From assembly GCA_041725895.1 (NCBI GenBank), contig JBGRQA010000040.1:1-45744 (forward strand): a stretch of 45,744 nucleotides of DNA, in the 5' to 3' direction. The DNA is from JBGRQA01 sp041725895. Its GTDB lineage: Bacteria > Bacteroidota > Bacteroidia > Bacteroidales > Marinifilaceae. How positions within the stretch are numbered: the first letter of the stretch is position 1; the number at the start of each line of letters is the position of its first letter. A model generated the notes under the pieces. The model made no database searches, was not told the origin of the DNA, and was given only the letters and a program-made list of their open reading frames with translations. A program made the translations under genes and the position numbers. Of the stretch, positions 8,087-17,830 are shown piece after piece.

Positions 8087-10231
8087 TTATTTCCGTACAT
8101 TTTTAACAGGGATAACAAACTCCAGGTTGAACGACTCGCCTCCTGCATTATGGGCAACACTTTCTCCTGTCTCAAATGCTTCAAAAATTGTTAACTCATC
8201 GTTTCTTCGGACTGCATCCTCCAGCAAAGCTTTTCCCATTGCTGTCCTCATATCAATTAACAATTCGTTATCGAGTTCCTTCAGGTAAAACTTTGATGGA
8301 AGTTGATGTTCTTCCATCAATTCTAAAGAATCATAATTTTGCTTCTTCTTTTGTACTGATTTCAAATCAATTCTCCAGGTAGCCGGTGTTAGAATCACAT
8401 TTTTATATCGTATTCTTGGCAGAAAATTGAATCTATTGAAAGCCTCCCGCCATTCAAACTCAAAACCAGTCTCTTTCTGCTGTTCTGCTTGCATATCGCA
8501 CAGAAAATAATAGATTGGAAACTGAGTTTGTGAATAATTATGAGAGGTTGACAAAACCGGTGAAATTTCACAATTTAATGTATCTGAATATAGATGTAAC
8601 TTCTCGTCTGATTCATACTGAAGAAAGAGATCCCGAATGGAAATGGTTTCCATATCTCCCCTGCCTGTAAGTATAGGAATACCTACTTTTCTGGCTACCC
8701 CGCGATGAAATACATTACTCTTCATTTCAGCAGGAGCATGGAGAATTTCCGCAACAATTTTTCCTTTTCTAAAGTTCTGCTCAAATGCATAAATATCCTC
8801 AACAAGTTTTGCACATTCGGAGGTTAATGAAGCATAACGGGAAATATGTGATGCGGCCGAACCTCCCCCCGCAATGGTAAGATAAGCCCTCTCTTCACCC
8901 TCTTCTTTAAAAACGTGAGCGAATGCACAGTAACTATCCGAAAGCAACTCCCGCTGCACCTTTAGCGTTTCAAGATGTTCAGGCAGGAGCTCAATTTCCC
9001 TCATGCCTGTTTCATCCCATTCCGATAGGAGTTTCAGAAGCAACTGATCGGCTCTGTTTATGGCCTGTGTTGTCTGTTTTTCTTTGAGTTGCAGCAACTG
9101 AATTATGGAATCATTCGAAGTCAAATTCCCATTTCCATTATAGCCAATACCAAATTCAGGATCCAATGCCCAACAAAGAGGTACCCGATTGTAGCCATAA
9201 CGATTTTTAAACTTTTTGGTAAAATCATGAATGGGAAGAAATCTGTTTCCATTGAGACAAGACAACACTTCGACCGCCTCAATAATATTTCGAACCAACT
9301 TTCGATCAATCTTCACTTCAGAACAAGAGATTTGGGTATCAACATGAAGGCTGCACTCCGCAGATAACTCTTCCAATTTGGGCCTTCTACTCTCAGCCAA
9401 CTGCCCCTCCACCTGATTCATCTTTTCCTGAAACTTTTCAATTTCTTTTATGCCCTTGGATACAATCTCAGGGAGCTCGCATTTTCGCAATTTATTCAAT
9501 AAAAACTTCAAGTTTTCTATCCCCGCGGTTGGACATTCCAATTCACTAACAAAGATGTTCTCCTCAATCAAATCATGAAGAAAGATTCTGGATTCCTCTT
9601 CTTCAAATCCATTATCAGTAAACAACAGGACAATATCCTGAAAGGAGAGTCCCTTTTCTGCTCTTTCAATCACTTCTTCCAAAATCGAGTTGCCCTCAAT
9701 GCTGGTCATGCGATATTTCAAGACTCCATCGAAACGATACTCCTCTATTTGGCGATAATTGGAATCCGGTGTTTGATACAAACTACTATTGGGATAATAC
9801 ACCAATTGCTCCCTTACAGTCTCTTTCTGAATGAGCTTTTCAACCACTTCCTTCAAAAAACTCCTACCAAAACAAACGCTTCGCTCCTGGTTATCGGTAT
9901 TGATCGAAACTCGCGTTTCTGAATCCACCTCCCCAATGGCAACTCCGGAAAACATTCCAAATGGAGAAGTCCTTGTACTCATTCGAATTAAGTACTTTAA
10001 CAAAGAGATCCCCAAACGCTGAATTTCCTTTTCTGTTTTCTGTCCCTTCTCCCATTTTACAATTTCCTGATACAAGACAGGGGAAGCAACAAAGATGGAA
10101 TCCCTAATCCAGGGATGAGATAAATATTGTAACAACTCATCCCACTGCGAATGATTAATTAACTTATGGTAAAACTCAAGCGATTGTACTGGCATACGTG
10201 CAAGAACAACATCAAAACTATCGTGTTTCAT
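8087..10231 (-). CDS. Lantibiotic dehydratase, N-terminal glutamylation half (LanB)
   Basis: A 714-residue protein lacking the C-terminal elimination domain of single-chain LanB (about 1000 residues), which is encoded by the next gene. The hallmark RMSTRTSPFGMFSG occurs at residues 83-96 (family pattern R...R.(T/S)PFG.F.G). It transfers glutamate from Glu-tRNA to Ser/Thr of the precursor core. The stretch PILTGRGDMETISIRDL and the late segment ending LEFVIPVKNV also fit the family. Its start overlaps the YcaO-A stop by 14 bases, so dehydratase and YcaO are translated together. The six Ser/Thr in each core are its presumed targets. Confidence 0.9.
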   Translation of the reverse strand: MKHDSFDVVLARMPVQSLEFYHKLINHSQWDELLQYLSHPWIRDSIFVASPVLYQEIVKWEKGQKTEKEIQRLGISLLKYLIRMSTRTSPFGMFSGVAIGEVDSETRVSINTDNQERSVCFGRSFLKEVVEKLIQKETVREQLVYYPNSSLYQTPDSNYRQIEEYRFDGVLKYRMTSIEGNSILEEVIERAEKGLSFQDIVLLFTDNGFEEEESRIFLHDLIEENIFVSELECPTAGIENLKFLLNKLRKCELPEIVSKGIKEIEKFQEKMNQVEGQLAESRRPKLEELSAECSLHVDTQISCSEVKIDRKLVRNIIEAVEVLSCLNGNRFLPIHDFTKKFKNRYGYNRVPLCWALDPEFGIGYNGNGNLTSNDSIIQLLQLKEKQTTQAINRADQLLLKLLSEWDETGMREIELLPEHLETLKVQRELLSDSYCAFAHVFKEEGEERAYLTIAGGGSAASHISRYASLTSECAKLVEDIYAFEQNFRKGKIVAEILHAPAEMKSNVFHRGVARKVGIPILTGRGDMETISIRDLFLQYESDEKLHLYSDTLNCEISPVLSTSHNYSQTQFPIYYFLCDMQAEQQKETGFEFEWREAFNRFNFLPRIRYKNVILTPATWRIDLKSVQKKKQNYDSLELMEEHQLPSKFYLKELDNELLIDMRTAMGKALLEDAVRRNDELTIFEAFETGESVAHNAGGESFNLEFVIPVKNVRK

Positions 10232-12107
10232 TTGATTGAAAAAGTTTACTTAAACGCATCTGATTGATTGGGTTGAGCTCTTGCTGTTTATCTATTATTG
10301 ATACAATTTCTTCTACCTCGAACAGCAAACAATCTTCTTTCATTTTACAGTTTTTGCAATCGTAACAGTTGGGCCAATTCTTACTTCCAAAAAAATCTAC
10401 GATTTCCTCCAATGCACAATTCAAGGTGTCAATTTGTTCTACAGACAAAAATCCCTTCAAATATTCTATTGCCCTATCGTGCAAAACAAAAACCAATCTT
10501 GATTCCGTATATTTCTTTAACAATAAATATTTCTTTTTTTCCTCCTCATTAGAAGAATTGTGTTTCTTTAGATACAATTTGAGATAATAATTGGCCTTTT
10601 CCATCAGGTCACATTTCATACACAGAACAAACAGGATCAACTCATCTGGCAGGTTGCTAATTCTGCTATTGGTATTCGGATTCAGCATACGAGCTAAAGA
10701 ATGCTTTTGAGGCAAAACAATCTTGTAGAATCTTTCGAAGGTTTTGATAAACGACTTCAACTGCGTTTTGGGCAAATTTCCTATGCGATAAAGCTTATGA
10801 AGAACCTGTCCAAATTCCTGAGCAATGATAAACTCTTCGGCATTGCTGTGATAATAAACTTCACTCATACCAGGAACATATATATAGAAAGATGGAAAAC
10901 CTAAAAAGGAAACATCTCGAATGAGAACATCAAAACCTAGATTTTGTACATGATTAGTGTAATATCTCAAGTTTTCTCCTTCGGTGGCAAACTGTGGCCA
11001 ATCAACCTTATCAACCTCCTGCTCACAAGCCAAAACCGTTTGCGGCCAATCACCAGTTCCATCAATTATGGAATCATAGTAGGCAATTTTTTTACTAATA
11101 GATCTCTTATACTCTCCGGAACAGAGCAAATCATCCGCCCACCTCAAAGGCCTTTCCTTGATCATTATACCACCCTGATACAATTCGGTAACACATCGCT
11201 CCAATGCAACCAAAGGAGACGGATCTGCTCCCAAACAAACTGAATACTTCTTGGTTTTTTGATTCACCAACACCAATCCAATAACCGGTAGTTGCATATT
11301 TAAACTACAATCCTTGATCAGGAAGGTAAATTCTCCAGAAGCCTGCAACTCTATCAACTTATCATAAACATAAGTGCCTTTGAAAAACTCCGCCGAGATA
11401 TTCGGCAATTTCAATTCTTCCTCAAATATTCGTCGAATTACATAACGCTCAAAACATTCTCCCAATCCCTGCATTAAAGCCTCCTCAGGAGAATTACCTG
11501 CGCACATTCCATTGGATCCAACATGATTCATTAGCAACATGTGAGGTATTGCAATTTGTTGCTTATCTCTCACCCTAAAAAACGGTAAACCAACAAACTG
11601 CTTCATTCCCAACTTTTCAACATAAATATCTTTCACCTCTTCCATGGTTAGACCACTCCCTTGCGTGAACATTTGAGGAACTTGCTGAATCACCTCCTCC
11701 AAAGAAACTTCAATCTCATCCGAACAAACCTCATAAGTCCTCGAATTCAATTGATTGTATTTTTGGGTGAAATTTTTTGAGACATATATATTTTTGTACT
11801 TTATTTTTTCACCGCCACGAAAAGCCGGAAAAAGAATTTTATTTTGCATCCTTTCCATCAATTCTCCATAAGCACTGGCCACGGCGTACTCAAGCCGAAT
11901 CCCCTTTCCATTGGTTCCATAACTGAGAACACGCCCTTTTTTCGACACAATACTATTTCTGCAGGAATGAATTCCATCCACGTCCCTTTCGACTAATCGC
12001 TCCTGAATAACAATACCGCACTCTGTCAGAATATTTCGAATTTTTGAAATTGTATCAATGGGCGCTTTAGCCTTGTACATTCGTTTTAAAGTTGCTTGGT
12101 CTTTCAT
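10218..12107 (-). CDS. YcaO-domain protein A with C-terminal Cys4 extension
   Basis: About 629 residues. I take ATG 12107 (MKDQATLKRMYKAKAP) rather than the upstream start at 12185, because it aligns with YcaO-D (MEKNQIIPRKRYKAVPP); the upstream frame lies inside the preceding gene. All three YcaO ATP/Mg motifs look intact: NGKGIRLEYAVASAYGELME, SNGMCAGNSPEEALMQG with ECFERY, and GADPSPLVALERCVTELYQ. The family ATP-dependently activates backbone amides, giving azolines, amidines or thioamides. The enzyme ends in a helical extension and CYDCKNCKMKEDC, a probable metal site, instead of the PxPxP tail typical of azoline-forming YcaOs. It overlaps the B12-radical-SAM gene upstream by 41 bases. 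Confidence 0.88.
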   Translation of the reverse strand: MKDQATLKRMYKAKAPIDTISKIRNILTECGIVIQERLVERDVDGIHSCRNSIVSKKGRVLSYGTNGKGIRLEYAVASAYGELMERMQNKILFPAFRGGEKIKYKNIYVSKNFTQKYNQLNSRTYEVCSDEIEVSLEEVIQQVPQMFTQGSGLTMEEVKDIYVEKLGMKQFVGLPFFRVRDKQQIAIPHMLLMNHVGSNGMCAGNSPEEALMQGLGECFERYVIRRIFEEELKLPNISAEFFKGTYVYDKLIELQASGEFTFLIKDCSLNMQLPVIGLVLVNQKTKKYSVCLGADPSPLVALERCVTELYQGGIMIKERPLRWADDLLCSGEYKRSISKKIAYYDSIIDGTGDWPQTVLACEQEVDKVDWPQFATEGENLRYYTNHVQNLGFDVLIRDVSFLGFPSFYIYVPGMSEVYYHSNAEEFIIAQEFGQVLHKLYRIGNLPKTQLKSFIKTFERFYKIVLPQKHSLARMLNPNTNSRISNLPDELILFVLCMKCDLMEKANYYLKLYLKKHNSSNEEEKKKYLLLKKYTESRLVFVLHDRAIEYLKGFLSVEQIDTLNCALEEIVDFFGSKNWPNCYDCKNCKMKEDCLLFEVEEIVSIIDKQQELNPINQMRLSKLFQSNETR

Positions 12108-13953
12108 ATAGGGTAGATTTATTTTCAACATTAATAACAGAAGTAAAGGTTTCCGTCTGGGAGTCAAAGTACAACAGTCCTTCACCGGCTAATTCATACA
12201 ATGCCTCCCTCACCTCCTCTTTAGTAAATTCATATTGTTCCGCTTCCAGGTAAGTTAGGAAATCATCAAAGTGCCCAATACTTTGGGCCGCAAATTTTAG
12301 AGCCTCCTGATATACACCTGGTTCCAGGTCAATATTCTTGATTAGTGTATCGTTGCAATACTCTTCATAATGCCATATTTCGTCTACGATATCTATTCCA
12401 TATCGAAACGTATTGTTCTCATAAAAACCTTTCAGCTCCTCTATTTTCTTCCAATTTTCATCGATAGCTCCTTTCTTTTTAAATCCAAAGAAATGAAAGC
12501 GGTATTCCTCAGGAATAATGCCCTTTGGTACCATATCATACAAATAACTTTCACTGTATAATTGTCTTTCTTCTTCAGAAGCTTTTCGATAGTAGTAAGA
12601 ATTAAAGTAAAGATGAAGAGGCACTAAATCAACTGAAAACAGAGGACTTCCCAGGAAGAACCTCAAATAATACAAATTTTGAAGACTTTCATTAATATTA
12701 GCAATTGACTCCCCCGGAATCCCCGTAATCAAGTTAACTCCCAAACTAATTCCATATTTCAGGGCCAATCGAACAAACAAAATATTATCTACAAGTCTGG
12801 TCTTCTTGTTCATTTTCTGCAACAGATCATTGGAGAGAGCTTCAAAACCAATCTGAACATCAATAAAACCTGCCAATGCCATCTTTTGAACCAAACGTTC
12901 TTCAAAGCAATCATGCATAATTTCAGCAAACAACTGAAATTCCTCCTCTCTCCTTTGTTGCAAATCAATCAGTTGATCCAATAATTGATCGAATCGTTCT
13001 CTGCTTGACCCCACAAGGTCATTGTCACAGAAACCTATGGAAGTTATTTTATATTCAGAAAGCAGCCGATCAATCTCCCGAGTTATTTGCTCCGGTTTTT
13101 TCTCCCGGTATTGATAGCCCATGTTCAAAACACAAAAACGACATCTATTCCAGCGACATCCTCTAATTGTGCTGAGGGGAAAGAAAGCTAACCCATTCTC
13201 CTTAATTTTGTCCTCGTACTTTAGAAAAGCCGAAAAATTAAGATCCTGTACCTTATCAATAACTGCAAAAGAATTCTCATTGGAATACGTTCTTTTAACC
13301 TCATTGGAATCCCGGTAGGCCAACCTTGGAATTTCAGCAACATCACTTTTATCCCCTGCCAGATATTGATACAAACGCAACAGAGGAATCTCTCCTTCAC
13401 CCCAAATCGTAAAATCCAAATCCTGAAATCGTTCCAAACTTATCCTCGCAATACTTTCATGATCAAATCCCCCCATTACAACAGTCGAATTGGGAAGAGT
13501 TTCCCTAACTTTCCGAATCAGAACCAAAGCAGGTAACCATTGGTAAAATTTAGCCGTGAAGCAAAAGAGATAATGCTCTTGTGGATCGTATCGCCCCAAT
13601 ATCCTATCAAAACATCCATCAATTTTTTCGATCAATTCTCCTTTCATTGATAGGAAATCAACATCCTGATTTCCTGTCAATAATGGGGATTTGGCACGCA
13701 CCCAATTTTCTGCATGCAAGTCAGATTCACTGTCATTATAATTTTGATTCAGATGAATACAGAAAGGAAGAAGCATTCGCTCATACTGATCCCCCTGGGG
13801 TAAATTAGCTAAAAGAGGTGCCAATTCCTGATTCCAATACTCCAGAGATGCATCTACACCATTCTCCTGTAGATAATGCTGCAAATAATGCAAGGGAGCA
13901 GAAGGCTGTCTCAGATCAGCCGGAGGCATACAATTAAAAACAACATTAAGCAT
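12067..13953 (-). CDS. B12-binding-type RiPP maturation radical SAM protein
   Basis: A 628-residue protein. The N-terminal half has a B12-binding-like domain ending TVVMGGFDHESIAR and IWGEGEIPLLRLYQYL. The radical SAM domain has the cluster motif STIRGCRWNRCRFCVLNMGY with cysteines 266, 271 and 274, spaced CX4CX2C. The sequence after it (YREKKPEQITREIDRL) and 'GFCDNDL' follow the RiPP maturation radical SAM family 1 pattern (SRGC...CTFCGLN), proposed to act as C-methyltransferases. Substrate site and reaction here are unknown. It overlaps the YcaO-B gene upstream by 8 bases and YcaO-A downstream by 41, a tight coupling that suggests shared action on one peptide. Confidence 0.82.
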   Translation of the reverse strand: MLNVVFNCMPPADLRQPSAPLHYLQHYLQENGVDASLEYWNQELAPLLANLPQGDQYERMLLPFCIHLNQNYNDSESDLHAENWVRAKSPLLTGNQDVDFLSMKGELIEKIDGCFDRILGRYDPQEHYLFCFTAKFYQWLPALVLIRKVRETLPNSTVVMGGFDHESIARISLERFQDLDFTIWGEGEIPLLRLYQYLAGDKSDVAEIPRLAYRDSNEVKRTYSNENSFAVIDKVQDLNFSAFLKYEDKIKENGLAFFPLSTIRGCRWNRCRFCVLNMGYQYREKKPEQITREIDRLLSEYKITSIGFCDNDLVGSSRERFDQLLDQLIDLQQRREEEFQLFAEIMHDCFEERLVQKMALAGFIDVQIGFEALSNDLLQKMNKKTRLVDNILFVRLALKYGISLGVNLITGIPGESIANINESLQNLYYLRFFLGSPLFSVDLVPLHLYFNSYYYRKASEEERQLYSESYLYDMVPKGIIPEEYRFHFFGFKKKGAIDENWKKIEELKGFYENNTFRYGIDIVDEIWHYEEYCNDTLIKNIDLEPGVYQEALKFAAQSIGHFDDFLTYLEAEQYEFTKEEVREALYELAGEGLLYFDSQTETFTSVINVENKSTLYERPSNFKTNVQG

Positions 13954-15808
13954 CGATCAAAGATTTAGAAAACATACATTCTGTTAGTATTTTTTTAAAC
14001 CCATTCTGATCAATCTCTGCATCTACAGCTCTCTTTTGAAGCCTCCCCACAATCTGCATCGCCTGGAAATAACGACAATCGCCTGCCACTTCACAAGATT
14101 TACAATCGAAGCATGAAGGCAAGGGGAAATACTGGAAAATTTCGGATGGTTGTTCGAAATCTGAAATAATTTCTTGTGCTTCCTCACCATGGTAAAATTC
14201 AAGCTCCTTTTGAATCTCTACCTCTCCCAGACCATGGTTTTTCATCTTCAAGAAATCGCGAACGACAAAATAGTAGGAATACTCCTCACGTTCCTCATCT
14301 CGAATCGTTTGCAAGAAGGAATCCATTGCCTCCACTCCTTTGGCATAATTTCCAAGGCGGTAATTCAACATCGTCAGAAACAATTCCGGCATCAATTCTT
14401 TCAGTTCTTCACTAAGATTGTACAGCCAATAATTCTGTGGATCGAATCGTTCCACCAACTCACAATTATCAATTGCTTCTACTGATTGAGCCAACTCTGC
14501 AAATTGATCAGAGCTTAATTCCTTCAATCGATACAGAAGCGAAATCCTGGAAAAATCGGAAATGATCCCTAAAGCCTTTGGAGGCTCAGTAAAAACATAA
14601 TTTGTTTCACTCATTTCAGGAATGTAAACCAGGTAGGCAGGAAAGCCCAGAATGGATTGGTCTCGAAGGAATACATCAAAACCAGCCGCTGTAAGTTGCT
14701 CCAGCAATTGATTCAACCGATAACGATTATCTTGATTATTGTTTACAGTCAAACCCGCAAAGGCATAGCTCTCGGTTTTATCGAACAGAGAAAGTGGCCA
14801 AGCCCCCATTCCATCAACCAGAACATCATAATAATTCCTGACTTTTTCTTCAGTATTTTCGAAAGGTTCATCATAGAATGTGAGCGGCGCTGTCATATTG
14901 AGTGACCCTCCCTGAAATATCTCAGTCAAACAGCGTTCCAACGCTATCGTTGGATCCGGATCAGCCCCCAGCTTAAACATATAAGTCAGGTCTTGCTGAT
15001 CTACAATAATAACCCCAATTACGGGCCAATCTTGCCCCAAAGAACAATCCTTAACTACAACTTTATATTGACTGCTCTTCTCCAACTCCTCAATCCTTTG
15101 ATATATTTCGGTATCCTTAAAATACTCCAAAGGAATATCAGGTGGAGTAAGCTCTTCTATAAAAATCCGTTTTAGAACATAACGTTCGATTACCTCCAAA
15201 ATGCCTTGTACCATGGCCTCTTCCGGAGTATTACCAGCACACATTCCATTGGATCCGACATAGGCACTAAGGAGAGAAATGGGCAAATATTGAAGACCGT
15301 CCCGATTCACATTAAAGAAGGGTATCATCAACAATTCCTCACTTTTCAAATTCTGCTTAAGGATACTTTCTACCTCATCTTGATCGGAACATTTCAAAAA
15401 CTTTGCCATCACATCCCCCGACATTTCAATAGCCTGTTGCAGGGAAATATTCCGCTCATCCGGAGCATAAACAAATTTCGGAAGATCCACATTCCAGTTT
15501 CGGCCAATCTCCTCTGCCGAAACCACCATATTTTCTACTCCTGTCAATAAAGTCTGATTCTGCAATCGCTCCAAAAATTCACCATAAGCACTAGCCAAAG
15601 CATATTCAGGGGTCATTCCTTTCCCATTTGTACCAATATGTAAATCCTCCAAACCTTCGTTAATAATTTCAACTCTATAGGAATAAAACTTAACATTATC
15701 AGGACAGTTAATACTTTCCACGGTAAGAATGTTCAATTGACGCAATATGTTTCTTGCATTTTGAATGGTCTGTTGTGGTGATAAATCTTTCGTACAATTC
15801 ATTCTCAT
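13946..15808 (-). CDS. YcaO-domain protein B with C-terminal Cys4 extension
   Basis: About 620 residues from ATG 15808 (MRMNCTKD); the frame also opens at a TTG at 15817 overlapping the previous stop. The YcaO motifs are complete: NGKGMTPEYALASAYGEFLE, SNGMCAGNTPEEAMVQGILE followed by VIERY, and GADPDPTIALERCLTEIFQ. The C-terminal 200 residues are helical, probably repeat-like, and end with LPSCFDCKSCEVAGDCRYF, a four-cysteine site also found in the three paralogues. No PxPxP tail is present. It lies 5 bases after the degenerate YcaO-C, and the two may work as a catalytic/non-catalytic pair. Which amide bond it modifies is not predictable from sequence. Confidence 0.88.
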   Translation of the reverse strand: MRMNCTKDLSPQQTIQNARNILRQLNILTVESINCPDNVKFYSYRVEIINEGLEDLHIGTNGKGMTPEYALASAYGEFLERLQNQTLLTGVENMVVSAEEIGRNWNVDLPKFVYAPDERNISLQQAIEMSGDVMAKFLKCSDQDEVESILKQNLKSEELLMIPFFNVNRDGLQYLPISLLSAYVGSNGMCAGNTPEEAMVQGILEVIERYVLKRIFIEELTPPDIPLEYFKDTEIYQRIEELEKSSQYKVVVKDCSLGQDWPVIGVIIVDQQDLTYMFKLGADPDPTIALERCLTEIFQGGSLNMTAPLTFYDEPFENTEEKVRNYYDVLVDGMGAWPLSLFDKTESYAFAGLTVNNNQDNRYRLNQLLEQLTAAGFDVFLRDQSILGFPAYLVYIPEMSETNYVFTEPPKALGIISDFSRISLLYRLKELSSDQFAELAQSVEAIDNCELVERFDPQNYWLYNLSEELKELMPELFLTMLNYRLGNYAKGVEAMDSFLQTIRDEEREEYSYYFVVRDFLKMKNHGLGEVEIQKELEFYHGEEAQEIISDFEQPSEIFQYFPLPSCFDCKSCEVAGDCRYFQAMQIVGRLQKRAVDAEIDQNGFKKILTECMFSKSLIDA

Positions 15809-15813
15809 AACTT

Positions 15814-17529
15814 TCAATTTACAGTCTTATTTAATTGATATTGACAATAAAGTGACATCACATCAAGGTAGAAGCAGTCTTTCTCTATGGGACATCGATC
15901 ACAATGGGGACAAAATGGAAACAGAAAATCTTTTTGATTGAAATAATTGGAAGGAGATTCCAAATACTTAGAGCTAACTTCCTGGTCTAAAATCCTCTGT
16001 TTATACCAGTCTTTTCCGGAATTATTTTCATGCACTCTTCCTGCTAGAAATTGCAAGGCAAAAGCCTCCTCCTCCTTATCTGATTCGGCTTCAACAGAAT
16101 AGTTTTGCAATAGCATTTCGGCCTGGGGTAAATCATTAGCAAAGGCAGCCATACTTGCTAGCAACAGACTTAAATCCTTTTTTGCCATTTCCTGGTTGTT
16201 GTGATAGGGGATCAGATAACGAGGATCAAAAGAATAGATATTATTGGAAGCCTCAAGTAGATGTTGAAAACACCTCCCGTTCCAATCCTGTTTTTCTAAT
16301 AATTCCATGTTTCGTTGCATGGCAATCTGATGCTCAAAATAGTCCGACTTATCCATTCGATAAACTATTTCGCTCATTCCAGGAATATAAACATACACAG
16401 AAGGTACTCCAACAGAATTTACATCCCGCACCAAAACCTCCAAACCTTTTCGGTTCAACTCTTCAATCAAAGCCTCACTATCAATTTTTATAGACGACTT
16501 ATGAGCCAGACTTTGTTCGAAGGAACTAAAAACGAAAGGCCATCTCCCATTCCCTCTGGTTATATTTTTAAAGTATTCGTGTTTCTTTTTTTCAGGTAAT
16601 ATCTCCCCAAAATAATCGTAATCAAGAAATTTGGATTCCCCTTCTACCTTAAAAATTCTGGACAATGCTCTTAACCTGGCTTTTGCCTCGTTAACATCCG
16701 CTGCCACAGTAAAAGCTTGCCTTTTTCCTGTTCTATCAATCACCAAGGCGCCAACTATCGGAATAGAAAAATCGTACGAACAATCATAAAAACGAACTGC
16801 ATAGCCGTAACTTTCCATACAATCAATAGCAGCACATAATTCCATGGAATCATCCATAACAATAGAAGAACTGGTCATAAAATTGGAATTTTCATACAAC
16901 CGCCAGATAATATACTTTTCCAATACCTCAAAAACCCCTCGTAAAATTGCTTGCTCTCTGGTGACTCCTGCAGCCATACCATTTACCGATGAATGATTTT
17001 GCATAATGCCCAATGGCAATAAAAGACGATCTTCATTCCGTCCATTTACAGAAAATTCTGATAGCTCGAGGTGTTTCTGAGGGTACAAATGCTCCAGTTG
17101 GCACAATAACTTATCCCAGGAAGACAGACCAAAACACTGCATCAGAATCTTTCTACTCATCTCATTCAGATCCTGAAACGAAGATGCTATGCTCCCCGCC
17201 TTGACTTCCATAGCCAATCCGTTTCGCCTAATCCTTTCATACAACTCCCCCTCTCTGTCTTTTTCTTTCGCAAGCTGCAGGTAATGTGTGTTTAGAAAAA
17301 AAGCATCATTCTGAATTCGTTCCACCATTTCTCCGTATGCACTTGCAAGTGCACCTTCCCTGTTGGTACCATTCCCCAGTGTATCTATGGAAAAATTCGG
17401 TCTGTTCTTAACAAACAATCGAAGTTGCACACTAATAAAACAGGGAATGTCTGAGGGAATCACTTGCTCCGAAACAACAAACCCCAATTCGGTAAAAATA
17501 TTCCTAAACCTTACTATCTGTTTACTCAT
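15814..17529 (-). CDS. YcaO-domain protein C, degenerate ATP site
   Basis: A 571-residue YcaO paralogue, the first gene after the precursors. The first motif is kept (GNGTNREGALASAYGEMVER, Glu67 and Glu70). The second changes ExxER to EVLEK (residues 201-205). The third, ALERCLTEIFQ in the paralogues, reads ARLRALSRIFK (about 284-294), losing both the conserved Glu and Gln. The C-terminal four-cysteine site CPHCDRCPIEKDC is retained. I infer a pseudoenzyme that binds leader or scaffolds the other YcaO proteins; weak or altered activity remains possible. It is separated from the nearest precursor by 115 bases containing a hairpin. Confidence 0.82.
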   Translation of the reverse strand: MSKQIVRFRNIFTELGFVVSEQVIPSDIPCFISVQLRLFVKNRPNFSIDTLGNGTNREGALASAYGEMVERIQNDAFFLNTHYLQLAKEKDREGELYERIRRNGLAMEVKAGSIASSFQDLNEMSRKILMQCFGLSSWDKLLCQLEHLYPQKHLELSEFSVNGRNEDRLLLPLGIMQNHSSVNGMAAGVTREQAILRGVFEVLEKYIIWRLYENSNFMTSSSIVMDDSMELCAAIDCMESYGYAVRFYDCSYDFSIPIVGALVIDRTGKRQAFTVAADVNEAKARLRALSRIFKVEGESKFLDYDYFGEILPEKKKHEYFKNITRGNGRWPFVFSSFEQSLAHKSSIKIDSEALIEELNRKGLEVLVRDVNSVGVPSVYVYIPGMSEIVYRMDKSDYFEHQIAMQRNMELLEKQDWNGRCFQHLLEASNNIYSFDPRYLIPYHNNQEMAKKDLSLLLASMAAFANDLPQAEMLLQNYSVEAESDKEEEAFALQFLAGRVHENNSGKDWYKQRILDQEVSSKYLESPSNYFNQKDFLFPFCPHCDRCPIEKDCFYLDVMSLYCQYQLNKTVN

Positions 17530-17587
17530 AAAATTAAAATCCGGAAAACTTCATTACAGACTGAAATATCGAAGGTGTATTACATCA

Positions 17588-17607
17588 GGAATAAGATTGC
17601 TTATTCC
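17588..17607 (-). promoter_or_regulatory. Hairpin between precursor genes and biosynthetic genes
   Basis: A perfect 8-bp stem (GGAATAAG / CTTATTCC, loop 4) sits between the stop of the last precursor and YcaO-C. No T-run follows on the transcribed strand, so it is probably not a full terminator. In RiPP operons such hairpins can protect the precursor mRNA or reduce read-through, giving more peptide than enzyme; that role is inferred. Confidence 0.45.
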
Positions 17608-17644
17608 TTCAAAACCATTATGCTATTCAAACAGATGAAAATTA

Positions 17645-17800
17645 TTAACTAGCAGGTACACAATAGGAGTGAACACGCATTGCCGAAGTAGTATTGTAAC
17701 AAGACTTCTGCTTTTCATAAATTCCACCCTTGATTTTATCAAGATCGGTTAGTTTTGTTTTATTAACAGATAACTTTTTATTTAATCCTTTTCTTTTCAT
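17645..17800 (-). CDS. RiPP precursor peptide 1 (GG-leader, lanthipeptide-like core)
   Basis: A 51-residue gene found by reading the gap between LanC and YcaO-C. The leader MKRKGLNKK-LSVNKTKLTDLDKIKGG (residues 1-26) has the Bacteroidota double-glycine style and fits the C39 transporter. The predicted core starts IYEKQK and continues SCYNTTSAMRVHSYCVPAS (residues 33-51). It holds two Cys (34, 47) and six Ser/Thr (33, 37, 38, 39, 45, 51), suitable for LanB/LanC chemistry. It lies 30 bases downstream of a near-duplicate precursor and is identical to it over the last 20 residues. The start is the only sensible ATG, and the reading frame is short enough to be missed by automated callers. Confidence 0.9.
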   Translation of the reverse strand: MKRKGLNKKLSVNKTKLTDLDKIKGGIYEKQKSCYNTTSAMRVHSYCVPAS

Positions 17801-17830
17801 AATAGTTAGATTTTATGATTTTAACTAAGT

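Noticed and set aside
7188..12107. A classical thiopeptide cluster
   Set aside because: Split LanB and YcaO fit, but only one SpaB_C-type protein is present, there is no E1-like partner or second cycloaddition enzyme, the core has few Cys/Ser repeats, and a LanC is present.
10218..12185. Longer start for YcaO-A (26 extra residues, MKDCCTLTPRRKP...)
   Set aside because: The extra residues lie inside the B12 radical SAM gene and do not align with the other YcaO proteins; ATG 12107 aligns directly with the YcaO-D N-terminus.
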